Source of the DNA: Antilocapra americana
Lineage: Eukaryota > Chordata > Mammalia > Artiodactyla > Antilocapridae
Assembly (NCBI GenBank): GCA_007570785.1
Contig: ML662442.1
Location: forward strand, 58,200,518 to 58,264,517
Length of the DNA stretch: 64,000 nt
Direction: 5' to 3'
Shown here piece after piece: positions 36,406 to 47,639 of the stretch (its first letter is position 1; each line of letters opens with the position of its first letter). Under the pieces are notes generated by a model, which saw only the letters and a list, made by a program, of their open reading frames with translations, was not told the DNA's origin and searched no databases. The position numbers and the translations under genes are program-made.

Positions 36406-36541
36406 CTTTATCCTTATCCAATGGTTCCTGGGAAAGAATAGTGCACAGTACCGGGTTTTTCCACACCCCAGTCTCTTGAGCTAGAGTAGCTAAAAAATGC
36501 AATTCACAGCTGCCATTCTCCATCAGCTTTTCATGAGCTAC
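36406..36541 (-). CDS. ZNF292: ZNF292 coding exon 4
   Basis: This 136-nt exon is too short and frame-split to stand out as an ORF. It encodes VAHEKLMENGSCELHFLATL, continuing through VWKNPVLC to PLDKDK and the first base of the next Val codon. The acceptor is TATTTATAG at 36542-36550 and the donor is AAAG|gtaaat. It enters in phase 0 and leaves one base, matching exon 5 exactly. The match to remembered human ZNF292 N-terminal sequence is strong. Confidence 0.95.
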
Positions 36542-38790
36542 CTATAAATATTAAATAAACATCCAAAGAATTACAACAGATTTTCAAAAGCAAGCTTATC
36601 AGCCTTTAAATATAATACTAAACTTTTGAAAAATAAGACTTTAATCTTAAAATTTTCATGTCACATTACAAAGTGCTGTATCCTTCTGATTTTTAAAGAT
36701 GAATCTCAAGAATTTTACTAATTATAAATTTTAAATAAATAAAATATATTTCTAGAAATAAATTCATATTATTTTCCCCAAAGATCTAAACCAACAGCAA
36801 AGTTATTTCTTGAGGAAGCTATCAGAATATCCATAGCATGAAAGACCTTATACATTTTATATCCTCTGTTATTAAAAAAAATTTTCCAAAAAACTTCTGG
36901 CATTAACAGATGACAAATTTACATCAAAGCCTAAATGACAACTTATATACATGTATTTCAATAAAAGGGACTTATGAAAACAACTGAATGTATGCCTTTT
37001 CATACATTTGTAAGACTGCATAGTCTTAGCAATATCCTATTAAAGCTGACACTGAACCTTGCTTACTTGTTTCCAAGTGTTCATGCAACTGGTGTATTTT
37101 TCAGGCCACGAAAGATCAACACTTTTAATTCAATTCAGAAAATGTTTACTGAGGATTTCTATGGGCAAAGTATCAGGGAAGAGAGCAACTAGTCCCTGCA
37201 TTTTATGAGGCTTATCCTTTAGTGGGGTAGAGAAATGTTTAGTTAAAACACAGGCAAAATAAAATAAATGTAGTTAAGCCAGTATAAAATAAGCCCGAAG
37301 AAGCTCTGAAATGAAAGCAAAATGTCATGGAAACTCTTAAAGCTCATGCTGTTTGTATTAAAAATCTATTCCTCAAAACCATAAAAATCTCACTGAAACA
37401 AGTTCAAGTGCCTTACGATTTCTTATTTTTTGGAGCAACTGCTGAGAGCTACCACACTGGGATTTAGTTATTTCCTTCTCATTAACCCACATGAAAAAGT
37501 ATCAAGTAGTGCTATTGTTTCAAAAAGGAAAGTTTCAAAGTTTACCTTATGCTGACAAACAAAATTAGTATGAGGAATTCAGTATTATATTTACATATAA
37601 ACTATCTACTTAATTAATTCTGTGGTAGAGTGTATGTGAGTACCAAACTATGAAAACAGTTCTGAAATAATCATTTACCTAAAAACAACCACTTGCTGGG
37701 GAAAAAAACCTGAGACACAAGTTACTGATATACTGAAGTAGAAATTGCATGATCAAAAAGTTAGTTGCAATGTGACAAACAGGACAAGACATTTTCAACA
37801 GTTATTAAGTATCTACTATGTGTAAAATACTATGTGAAATCCCATGGTATAAAGACATGAATCCTACCTTCATGAATTCTGCATTCGACATAGATTTTAA
37901 TGTTTAATATTAAAATAGAAAAGTTGACTTTTCTGCCTAACTATAGTTTATTTCACATGCTTCTAAAATCTGAGACTAATCTACTTTTAATATTTCTTCT
38001 ATGGAAAAACATAAGGCCAAAAGGTATTTTAAGAACTCTGGCTAGAGGAATAGAGAGACAACTATACTTTCTGAGATTAGCTGGCAGGAACATTCTTGTA
38101 AACTAACCAATTAATCAAAATTTACTTGAAGCTATAATATATCCAGCACAATCTAGTGCTTAAACAAAATTTAGTATTCTTGAAATACTCCAAAACAACT
38201 AAGTGCTAAACTATGTAGTATTTTTATAAGTAGAATAACAGCACTAAGTAAAAGAGATAAAGCATGTGTTTTCAGATATAGGAGAAAAAGTATGGGCTAT
38301 GGAATAAAGAATCTTGGTTCAAATTACTACTCTGATATTAGCTGTATAAGAATGGGCCAATAAATATTGTAGAATTGAGCCTCAGTTTCCTCACCTTTAA
38401 AATGGGAAAAATATACCTACCCCCACAAAGTTTTCATAAGGATTAAATGAGATATGTTAAATTCTTATAAAGCACACCACAATTTTCAGCAATTAAACTG
38501 TTTCTAAACACAAATGAGGGCATTTTCTTTTGTGTTCTCTTACTGCTGTGGCAAAGTTCTAATTATTTGATCTTAAAGAACTGTGCAATATTCAATCTAC
38601 TTAAGTGTATATATTCATTTAATAAATATCTTGAGTACTGACTATGTGTAAGTCATCACTGTTAATAAGAACAGCATTAACGTTTGTCATCACTTTAAAT
38701 CTTTTAAATTTTAACTAAATAATTTATTCAGAATAAAGAAAACCGCCATAAAATATACGTATGTTAAATCTAGTAGGTAAATATTCTCAC
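36542..38790 (-). other. ZNF292: ZNF292 intron 3 (2.2 kb)
   Basis: The intron runs from gtgaga to TTATAG and contains no ruminant SINE. An L2/MIR-like stretch is suspected at 37110-37230, and a MIR copy is present at 38265-38510. Nothing else was recognised. Confidence 0.85.
38265..38510 (+). repeat. MIR-type SINE, old
   Basis: GAGCCTCAGTTTCCTCACCT, TTAAAATGGGAAAAATA and TAAGGATTAAATGAGATATG are the conserved MIR core and 3' segments in sense orientation. Confidence 0.7.
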
Positions 38791-38869
38791 CTGCACCAGT
38801 GTCTGAAATTGCTCCCACTGCTTATCAGATAATTCAACAGGCAGACACAGCAAAAGTTCAACACAGCTT
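38791..38869 (-). CDS. ZNF292: ZNF292 coding exon 3
   Basis: This short 79-nt exon encodes SCVELLLCLPVELSDKQWEQ followed by FQTLVQ. The acceptor is TTGTTTTTTAG and the donor is GTGCAG|gtgaga. Its first base completes the Leu codon (TT|A) begun in exon 2, and it ends in phase 0 before VAHEKL of exon 4. It was found by reading the sequence between exons 2 and 4, since no ORF prediction covers it. Confidence 0.95.
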
Positions 38870-39061
38870 CTAAAAAACAAAAAGTGGTAAGGATACAAAT
38901 AATTATTAAAATTTAAAGTAGAATAAGATAAACAATTCTATTATTATCAGTAGACTCTCCATAACTAATTGATTTAAAATTAAACTATCATAAGACCTGA
39001 GATGCACAGTTAAAACAAAAAGCTTAATCTAAGTTTTTTATTTACTCAAAAGTTTACTCAC
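38870..39061 (-). other. ZNF292: ZNF292 intron 2 (192 bp)
   Basis: A very short intron between exons 2 and 3 (gtgagt to TTTTTTAG), AT-rich, with no repeats. Its brevity is unusual for this gene, whose other introns are 1.8 kb to over 24 kb. Confidence 0.93.
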
Positions 39062-39216
39062 AATGCCAAGCGTTCCAGAACCAAAGCTACATTTTCACAT
39101 TCAGAGGTAAGATAAGGTCGGGCTTTAACGTAACTTTGGATAGCCACTGTGTATACCTCCAATAAAGGTAAAGGATCTTCTGAAGTTTTCCATTTCTCTG
39201 CATATTCAAGGAGTGT
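39062..39216 (-). CDS. ZNF292: ZNF292 coding exon 2 (first visible)
   Basis: This 155-nt exon encodes TLLEYAEKWKTSEDPLPLLE onward to ENVALVLERLA, the start of the visible part of the N-terminal helical region. The acceptor is CCTTCCAAACAG at 39217-39228 and the donor is GCATT|gtgagt. Two in-frame ATGs just upstream lie in intron 1 and are not the initiator. In human ZNF292 this segment follows a short first exon of about 56 residues, so the true start codon should be beyond 64000, making intron 1 longer than 24.7 kb. Confidence 0.95.
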
Positions 39217-40870
39217 CTGTTTGGAAGGAATAATAAAAAGCATTCAATGTAAATCAAAATACAGATTGACAAGTCAACGGTTTTTCTTTCTACCCTAGGA
39301 AATTTTGAAAAATAACTTTATTTTATAAAAACAAAAAGCAGTTTATACTGATTAAAATATTCAAAGTAATAAAGCCATAATCCAGCAGCTCTTTGTAGGA
39401 GAAAATAATAGTGTTAATTCATTCAAAAATAGCATCATTTCATGAAGTCTGGTTTTAAATAGTGTAAGCATTCTCTTCTATCTTTCCAAGTCAAAATGCC
39501 ATCTTTCACCCCCAGATTTCTGAGATTTAAAAGTTATTTTAAAAAGAAGATGTGTCGGCAAGTTATATTTGAGCAGGCATGCAGTGAAAAATTTAAAATA
39601 TTTATGTTTTCTGTTTTTCATGCAAGGAACATAAAATTCAACATCTAACAATAAATGAATCACATTATGGCCAGAAAAGACATGAGGTATTTTCAGTTAT
39701 AAAAAGTAATATTATTTGCATATTATTGTTTTATGAGAAGTTTTATCATTAAAAAAATCAATCTAAAGATATTCAACATACATAAAATCACTATTAAAGA
39801 CTTTAAGAAATATAAGTTAAAGAAATTTTTATAATAAAGTGCTTAGTTTTTAAAATAAAGAACACTCTTCATTCCTTCATGAAGTAAAAGAGTTCAAATA
39901 TTTCACCTCATCAAGATTATTAAAAGGAAAAACAAAATGCTGTTTATCCTACAGAAGAAATGGAAGAAACTGGCAGCAGTAATTAGAAACCCACTTGATC
40001 TACAACTATTAAAACTGTTACTCACTAAGAACTATCTAAAAGGTTCTACAATTATACTACATGAAGTAGAACTCTAATTAAATGTTTTTATAAATAGAAG
40101 ACAGCCACAATTATTCCTTCTCACACTTCAAGGTTTAAGATACATCAACACATGGCAAATTTTGGTGCTATTTCCTAGAAAAGAGGGCATCTTGAAGGAA
40201 TACTCCATGAGGTTTTGCTTGTATCCTCTGGCATACAGAGGAAGCTTTGTAAAAATGTGTAAGGAGAAAAGGAAGAAAGTAGGAAGGACAGACTATATTT
40301 TACTACCAAACACTCAAAAGAAAACACTTATTACCTTGTCCTCTCTACAACCCTATAACTCCTAGAAGTAGTCAGCAATCAGAGAAAATGAGGAAGAATA
40401 GAAAAGGTAATCTGGTAAATTAAAGAGCAACGTAGTAACAACTTACTTTTTCTGAGCAATCATATATTCCTAAACCCAGATCCTCTTCAAGTTGGACAGA
40501 AGTACAAATTACCTGAAGGCCTAGTACTTGGAACTGGCACATGAACATGAGCAGTCTTGTGGGACTGAGCTCTTTACCTGTGGAGTAGGACCTAATTGAA
40601 TTGAATTGTAGGACACCTATTAGGTGTTAGAGAGTTTGAGAAGTGGTACTGGGAAAAAATACCACATGTTTAGAGTTGTTAGTACAAATCCCCCTCAACA
40701 GGACTTGGAAAAATCAAAACAAAACCTACCAATTGAATGGAAAAAATCTGCATTCTGGAATTGTCTTGTGATTATCCCTCTACTTCTAGGAATAAAACTC
40801 AGCACAAGGTTCTGTGTCTAAAAAATGCTGAATGTGCAAATGTTGTCATGGTTGGTTTTAGTGTTTTCCT

Positions 40871-41055
40871 TGGTTATGCAGGAGACATAAGAGACCCGGG
40901 TTTGATCACTGGGTCTGAAAGATCCCCTGGAGAGGGGAATGGCTACCCACTCCAGTGTTCTTGCCTGGGAAATTCCATGGACAGAGGAGACTGCTAGGCT
41001 ACAGTCTCCAGGATCACAAAGAGTCTGACACAACTGAGTGTCTAACACTTCACTT
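40871..41055 (+). mobile_element. 5'-truncated Bov-tA SINE (nearest SINE upstream of exon 2)
   Basis: It retains GAGACCCGGGTTTGATCACT, GAAAGATCCCCTGGAGAGGG, CCACTCCAGTGTTCTTGCC and AAGAGTCTGACACAACTGAG. The first 30 or so bases of the tRNA-like head are missing. It is complementary in orientation to the copy at 33974-34163. Confidence 0.85.
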
Positions 41056-41059
41056 TGGT

Positions 41060-42850
41060 TATTTTATGATTTGATGATATGATGCAGGATGACTACACTC
41101 ACGCCTTCAAGGTTTTTGAAATTAACACCAACCATGAACAGTATGAAAAGGCAAAAAAGATAGGACACTGAAAAGATGAACTCCCTATTTCGGTAGATGC
41201 CCAATACGCTACTGGAGATCAGTGAAGAAATAACTCCAGAAAGAATGGAGAGATGGAGCCAAAGCAAAAACAACACCCAGTTGTGGATGTGACTGGTGAT
41301 GGAAGTAAAGTCCGATGCTGTAAAGAGCAATACTGCATAGGAATCTGGAATGTTAGGTCCATGAATCAAGGCAAACTGGAAGTGGTCAAACAGGAGATGG
41401 CAAGAGTGAACGTTGATATGTCAGGAATCAGTGAACTAAAATGGACTGGAATGCATGAATTTAACTCAGATGACCATTATATCTACTACTGTGGGCAAGA
41501 ATCCCTTAGAAGACATGGAGTAGTGATCAGTCAAAAAGAGAATCTAAAATGCAGTACTTGGATACAATCTCAAAAACGACAGAATGATCTCTGTTCAAGG
41601 CAAACCATTCAATATAGCAGTAATCAAATCTATGCCCCGACCAGTAATGCTGATGGTGAAATTGAATGTTTCTATGAAGACCTACAAGACCTTCTAGAAC
41701 TAACACCCAAAAAAGATGTCCCTTTCATTACAGGGGACTGGAATGCAAAAGTAGAAAGTCAAGAGATACCTGGAGTAACAGGCAAATTTGGCCTTGGGAG
41801 TACAAAATGAAGCAGGGCAAAGGCTAATAGAGTTTTGCCAAGAGAATGCACAGGTCATAGCAAACACTCTCTTCCAACAACACAAGAGACGACTCTACAT
41901 ATGGACATCACCAGGTGGTCAATACTGAAATCAGACTGATTATATTCTTTGCAGCCAAAGATGAAGAAGCTCTCCACAGTCAGTAGAAACAAGACGGGGA
42001 GCTGACAGCGGCTTAGATCATGAATTCCTTACTGCAAAATTCATACTTAAATTGAAGAAAATAGGGAAAACCACTAGGACCATTCAGGTATGACCTAAAT
42101 CAAATCCCTTACAATTATACAATGGAAGTAAACAAATAAATTCTGTAGATAATTCTTAAAGAGATAGGAATATCAGACCACCTGACTTGCCTCTTGAGAA
42201 ATCTGTATGTAGGTCAGGAAGTTAACAGCTGGAACTGGACATGGAACAACAGACTGGTTCCAAATAGGGAAAGCAGTACGTCAAAGCTGTATATTGTCAC
42301 CCTGCTTATTTAACTTATATGCAGAGTACATCATGAGAAATGCTGGGCTGGATGAATCACAAGCTGGAATCAAGATTGCCAGGAGAATAATCAATTTCCT
42401 CAGATATGCAAATGACACCACCCTTATGGCAGAAAGTGAAGAACTAAAGAGCCTCTTGACGAAAGTGAAAGAGGAGAGTGAAAAAGTTGGCTTAAAACTC
42501 ATTCAGAAAACTAAGATCATGGCATCTGGTCCCATCACTTCATGGCAAATAGAAGGGGAAACAGTGGAAGCAGTGACAGACTTTATTTTTTAAGGTTCCA
42601 AAATCACTGCAGATGGTGACTGCAGCCATGAAATTAAAAGACACTTGCTCCTTGGAAGAAAAGCTATGACCAAACTAGAGAAAATATTAAAAAGCAGAGA
42701 CATTACTTTGCCAACAGAGGCCCGTCTAGTCAAAGCTATGGTTTTTCCCGTAGTCACATATGGATGTGAGAGATGGACTATAAAAGAAAGCTGAGCACCG
42801 AGGAATTGATGCTTTTGAACTGTAGACTGAACTGAACTGATGCATATAAT
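41060..42850 (+). mobile_element. BovB (RTE) LINE, internally deleted copy 1
   Basis: It encodes a broken RTE-type ORF. An APE-like endonuclease part lies at 41253-41810 (IGIWNVRSMNQGK, SELKWTG, GDWNAKV). After a deletion of the region between endonuclease and mid-RT (join near 42130), an RT fragment follows at 42294-42593 (LFNLYAEYIMRNAG, YANDTTLM). The RT catalytic YADD reads YAND, because the codon at 42411-42413 is AAT. The usual long 3' UTR is also missing: the sequence jumps from TTTTGAACTGT at about 42823 straight to an ACTGAACTGAACTGA tail at 42826-42840. It opposes the ZNF292 transcript and is not functional. Confidence 0.9.
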
Positions 42851-43160
42851 TCTTACTTCACCTAGCACCCATCTCTCTATTGAAGATCATTAAATAATTT
42901 TGCTTTTTCTGGAAAAAGAAGTTTAGATGTCTAGGGAATTTCATGCATGGCAAATGTTAATATGGGTTTAATCAAACACTTAGGTTTCCCCTATTAGTTC
43001 TCTTGCAGTAATGAATCAATCTTATAATAGTTTTAACTTTTCCTGGAAAAGAAAATAATGTACTGACTTCCCAAAAGTTTGGAAATTATAAGTTTCTTCC
43101 TTTTCTTGTCTCCCAATCAATCCCCTTCCAAAAAAATCCTTAAAAAAACTACATATATCT

Positions 43161-43190
43161 ACGTGTGTGTGTGTGTGTGTGTGTGTGTAT
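43161..43190. repeat. (GT)n microsatellite
   Basis: An uninterrupted run of about 14 GT units, likely polymorphic. Confidence 0.95.
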
Positions 43191-44496
43191 CTACATTTTT
43201 CCCAGGCTCTACATTTCTTGATATATCTGGCTCTGCACAGGGTACTTATATATTACCTTTTTCCCTTTACGTAACAGTTCTACTGTCCTCAGGTGAAAAT
43301 TTTCTTAACTTTAGTTACAACCAAAGATGAGTTATTTTAGGTATAACAGGGTCTGAATTTATGAGAAAAATAAATGACAAATCACAGAAATGTTAGAACC
43401 ATAAAGCACCTTAAAAATTATATACTTTCACCTCATTTATAGATGAAGAAAAAGGGAGAGAAAGTAGATTCTGGTGAAAAGCAGAGCTCTTAGGTGGCTG
43501 CCTAATGGTCTGGGACTAAGTGTACTAATAACTGGGGAAAGGGTAGAAGAAAAGGATCACAGCAGATGATGAGACGGTATGAAAAAGAAAACTAATGACA
43601 TGCTCATACTGATGACTTACAGGGGAATAAGTTTCAAAGTTGGGTTAAAAAACAAATATGTATTTTTACAAAGCTATGAGGTGATATTCAATCTGGTTAG
43701 TGTCCTGATAGTAGAGCTTCCCTTGTTTCTCAAGACACTAAAATTAGTAAAACCACTGTGGAACTGGAAGCATTCCCAACACGACTGGCTAATAAATTAT
43801 GCTTTCTTCAACTAAAAAAGTTATTTATATCTACTGCCTTAATCTATACAAAACCTTCCATTTCAGGCAGGAATTCCAGAATAATCACTCATATTCTTTA
43901 CGCAGACTCAGAATAGATCTTAAAGATCACTTAATTTTGTTTTATGAAGTTGAGGGATCTGCAGTTCAAATATTAACTGAAGTCGGTAATTAGCAAAGCC
44001 AGGTAGACTCACTCTCCAGGAAACATTCTGTCCACTACTACACATGCTGTTTGCAGCAATGTCCTGTAGATTACTTTATTATTTCCATTACTCCTCCTAA
44101 CATTATGAGGTTATGGACTATTTATCCAATTTTCCAGCCATTTTTCAGGTTAAAGTAAGAAAATCCAACTCAAAGCAGCAGAATCAGTAAGAAAGGTTTC
44201 CCACATAATAAGAAATTAAGAAGGACAGGTTGCAGGACTGGTTAGTTCAGCAGCTCAACAATGTCTCCAAGGACCCATCTCTGCCTTCACTCTGCCTTCT
44301 GCTCAGGTGGTACTCCCAGCCAATCTCTAGGTCTCAGCAACAACCAGAAGATGAGACCACCACTTCATATGCATCTTTTTAAGGAACAAAGAAACCTTTT
44401 CCAGAAACCACAAGCCCAATTCTATCAGTAAATTTTTCCTCAGGTCTCAACGACCAGAATTTCATCACATGCCTATGCCAAAAATCACACAGCCAC

Positions 44497-44617
44497 TGAG
44501 AGAAAATGGATACATGTATATGTACAACTGACTCCCTGTGCTGTCCATCTGAAACTATCACAACATTGTTAATTTGCTATACTCCAATACAAAATAAAAA
44601 GTTAGAAAAAAAAAATC
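44497..44617 (+). mobile_element. L1 3' end fragment
   Basis: GGATACATGTATATGTACAA, then CACAACATTGTTAATTTGCT and ATACTCCAATACAAAATAAA, followed by an A-run. This is the terminal region of artiodactyl L1s, 5'-truncated to about 120 bp. Confidence 0.75.
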
Positions 44618-44797
44618 ACACAGTATAAAGGAACTCCATGGTTGACTTAAACCAATCAAATGGCACTCTCCAAGGATTCTATTTTAAAATAAAAAATGTG
44701 TGAGCAAAATCAGGGTTCTTTTAGAAAGTGGCGAGGGCCTAAGCCTCACACTTTGGTTGTCCCTCCAATGATCATGTGTTCAAGAATGAGTAAGTCT

Positions 44798-44851
44798 GTA
44801 TGGCAAAACCAAAATGATAATGTAAAGAAAAAAATTAATTAGTGAAAAAAA
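44798..44851 (+). mobile_element. 54-bp L1 3'-tail micro-insertion
   Basis: A very short segment with ATGGCAAAACCAAAATGATA and AATGTAAAG followed by an A-rich end resembles the last bases of bovine L1s. It is bracketed by a perfect 16-bp duplication, AAGAATGAGTAAGTCT, at 44782-44797 and 44852-44867. Confidence 0.75.
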
Positions 44852-45092
44852 AAGAATGAGTAAGTCTATGTGTCTGTGTGTGGTACTTTTATATTTATAT
44901 ATACATACAGAAATGAACAAAGATACAAGTCATCATGAACTGGTTTGGAGAGGCATATGGGAGGAGACAGTATAGAAGAGGTAGAAAAAGAAATCTGTAA
45001 GTCTTCCTACAAGGCACTAAACTGCTTCCATTTATTAGTAAACTATAAACTAAGTTTAGTCAGCAAATTTAAACCTGTGGTCTATGAAGAAT

Positions 45093-45350
45093 GGCTTCCT
45101 TGGTGGCTCAGACAGTAAAAAGTCCTCCTGAAATGTGGGAGACCTGGGTTTGATCCCTGGGTTGGCAAGATCCCCTGGACGACGGCATGGGAATTATGCC
45201 ATGGACATAATTATATCCAGTATTTATATATACCCAATAATTATCTCCAGTATTCTTGCCTGGAGAATCCCCATGGACAGAGGAGCCTGGGGGGGCTACA
45301 CTCCATAGGGTTGCAAAGAGTCAGACACAACTGAACAACTAAGCATAGCA
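45093..45350 (+). mobile_element. Bov-tA SINE with internal insertion
   Basis: The head GGCTTCCTTGGTGGCTCAGA and tail GTTGCAAAGAGTCAGACACA are consensus-like. Between the GGCATGGGAATT and CTCCAGTATTCTTGCCTGG segments sit about 55 extra AT-rich bases containing repeated ATTAT and CCAGTATT words, suggesting a local duplication. Confidence 0.85.
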
Positions 45351-46724
45351 CAGCTTGAAGATTGACTGATGGAACTAAGGATGAGATGCTTAATGTGGAC
45401 AATAAACAATACTTACTGAATATTTACTATACACGAGACACTGTTCTTCAAGTTTTAGATGTAATACCTATTACCAATTAGATAAATTACAGTCATATGC
45501 TGATATTAAAATCGACAAAGGTATAAAATAAATGTCCTAAGATCACAGAACTAGACAGAGATTCAAACCTTAATAGTCTGACTTCAGAGCCCAAATTCTC
45601 AAATACTATGCTCTACATTTCTAGGAAAACAAGGGCTGATTCAGAGCCAAAGTAACAAATCTGAAGACTTGTCACACAAGAGTTTTAGGCTTATTCTTCA
45701 TGGTCTCACAGGATAAACCAGGACCACTGGGTTAAAGTTTTAAGATAAATCTCTGCTTCTTATCAGACTGACCATGCAACAGAGTTGACCAAAAACTGAA
45801 CAGGTTGGCCTCCTGGGACAGGTGGATCTATCACTGAAGTTACTCAAGCAGGAACAAAATGGTTCTGAGTTTAGAATGCAATAAATAAAGGAGTCATACT
45901 TAGGAGACACATTCCAGCACGTCAAAAGAGACTACACTAGTGGGGATCGGGGGAGTCCCTAAACTGGTGATTCAGAGGTTTTGACTGGTGGGCATATTGT
46001 TTAAAAATTATTTTAGTTTCTAACATTTAGAAATCATAAGTTTACAGAGAATTTGGATTTCTAACTTTTTTTTAATTTGGACAATTTGGAAACCTTGGGT
46101 TCATATTCCAGCACTACAACAACTGTTTGAAGCTGAGGCATTAGTTCTCTGGTTGCTGGAATCCTCACTAGCTGTCTCCCTCTTAAAGGGACTTATTGGA
46201 TCCCCACAAGTTAATTCTACAGTGTGTATTAGGTAGCAAGCCTGGGATCTGAGAAAGACAAGCAAAAGGAAGATTAAAGGGTCATATTCCAGCAGGAGCT
46301 CTAAAACAGTGTTTCTCAATCTCTTTTTCATTCTCATCTCCTCCTATGGAGAGTTGATATTTTTCCTAACTGGCCCCCACCCCCAATGAAATTGCAATAC
46401 CACAAATGTACTATATATCTGTTTATGGACCACGAACTATACAAAAATATTATGGCTGATTTATTATCTAAACCAGCAGAGACTGGAATATCTATATGGA
46501 TAAAGACAGTATAGATTGTAACTTCCAGAAGCATCCTTTAGTTTCTCTCAAGATTATTAGGAGAAAAAACAAAAGAGGAACAAAACTACAGGAGTGTTCA
46601 ATCTAATGAGCAGGAGGATTAAATTACACTATTGTTCTAAGTAAAGGTAAGACTGGAGTGTTGAATATGTTTATACTGTTACATGCATGGTCCATTTCCA
46701 GTTTACATCTATGATTATCTAGAG

Positions 46725-47140
46725 TAGATGTTTTCAAACGTTTTGACCTCATAACCCTTTACTTTCTTAAAAATTACTGAGAAATCCAAAGTGTGTGTTT
46801 TTGGAGGCTGTAACTACTGATTTTCACCATTTGAGACTTAGAAATGAAAACTGAGATGTTTAATTATATACTTATAAAAAGAAACTCATCCTATGTTATT
46901 ATCAATATGGTATTTTTAATGAAAATTTTTTTCAAAAAATTAGAAGAGTGGCATTTTTTACATTTTTCAAATCTCTTCAATGTTTGACTTAATAGAAAAG
47001 AGGAGGATTCTCGTTATCTATCTCTGCATTTAAATGCTACAATATCACACATTATCTAACCTCCAGAAAAACTCCACTGGACAGAAGTGAAAGAAATAAC
47101 AAGGTTTTCACTTTGTTGTACCCACTGAGCCTGAGTGTAG
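46725..47140 (+). repeat. ancient mammalian interspersed repeat (DNA-transposon-like)
   Basis: The order TTTTCAAACGTTTTGACCTC, AAAAATTACTGAGAAATCC, AGAAGAGTGGCATTTTTTAC, CAAATCTCTTCAATGTTTG fits a widespread old mammalian repeat I recognise by pattern but cannot name with certainty. Confidence 0.45.
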
Positions 47141-47639
47141 GTGATATTCTTTCAGAATTTCAAAACTGCTAAACGTTAACTTTAAGGTTTTGTGTGAAAA
47201 TGGTGGATCTAGACACATACCATTTGTACTTTGCTCCCTTCAAACCTCACTAAACCAAGAGTAATTATTTTTTTAAGTGACATAAACTTACAAGGATTAA
47301 GAAAACATGAGTAGGGGAAAGAGAAACACGTTAAACACTGGAAAGCATATGGAAGATTGGCACTCTGAGAAAAATGACTCCTAAGGAAGTAGGCTTTAGG
47401 TAAAAAGCTAATTCTTCGGAATCACCAAAGGGCTCAAGAACCAGAACATTTGGTGACTCTGGCAATGGGACAAAAGTGAGACTGAGAATGACAGGACAGT
47501 GGAGGCAGCTGGCCCCTGATTTCTGCATCCATCTTTACAGTTAGGCGATCCAAGCTGGGCACCACCACAATCCCCAGGAATTTATTCTGGAGAGAAGTAG
47601 AGGGAAAAAAAGATACCTGCATGAGACGAGGGGAGTATT

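Noticed and set aside
41253..41810. 185-codon plus-strand frame as a host gene
   Set aside because: It is the degraded endonuclease part of a BovB retrotransposon followed by frameshifts and deletions.
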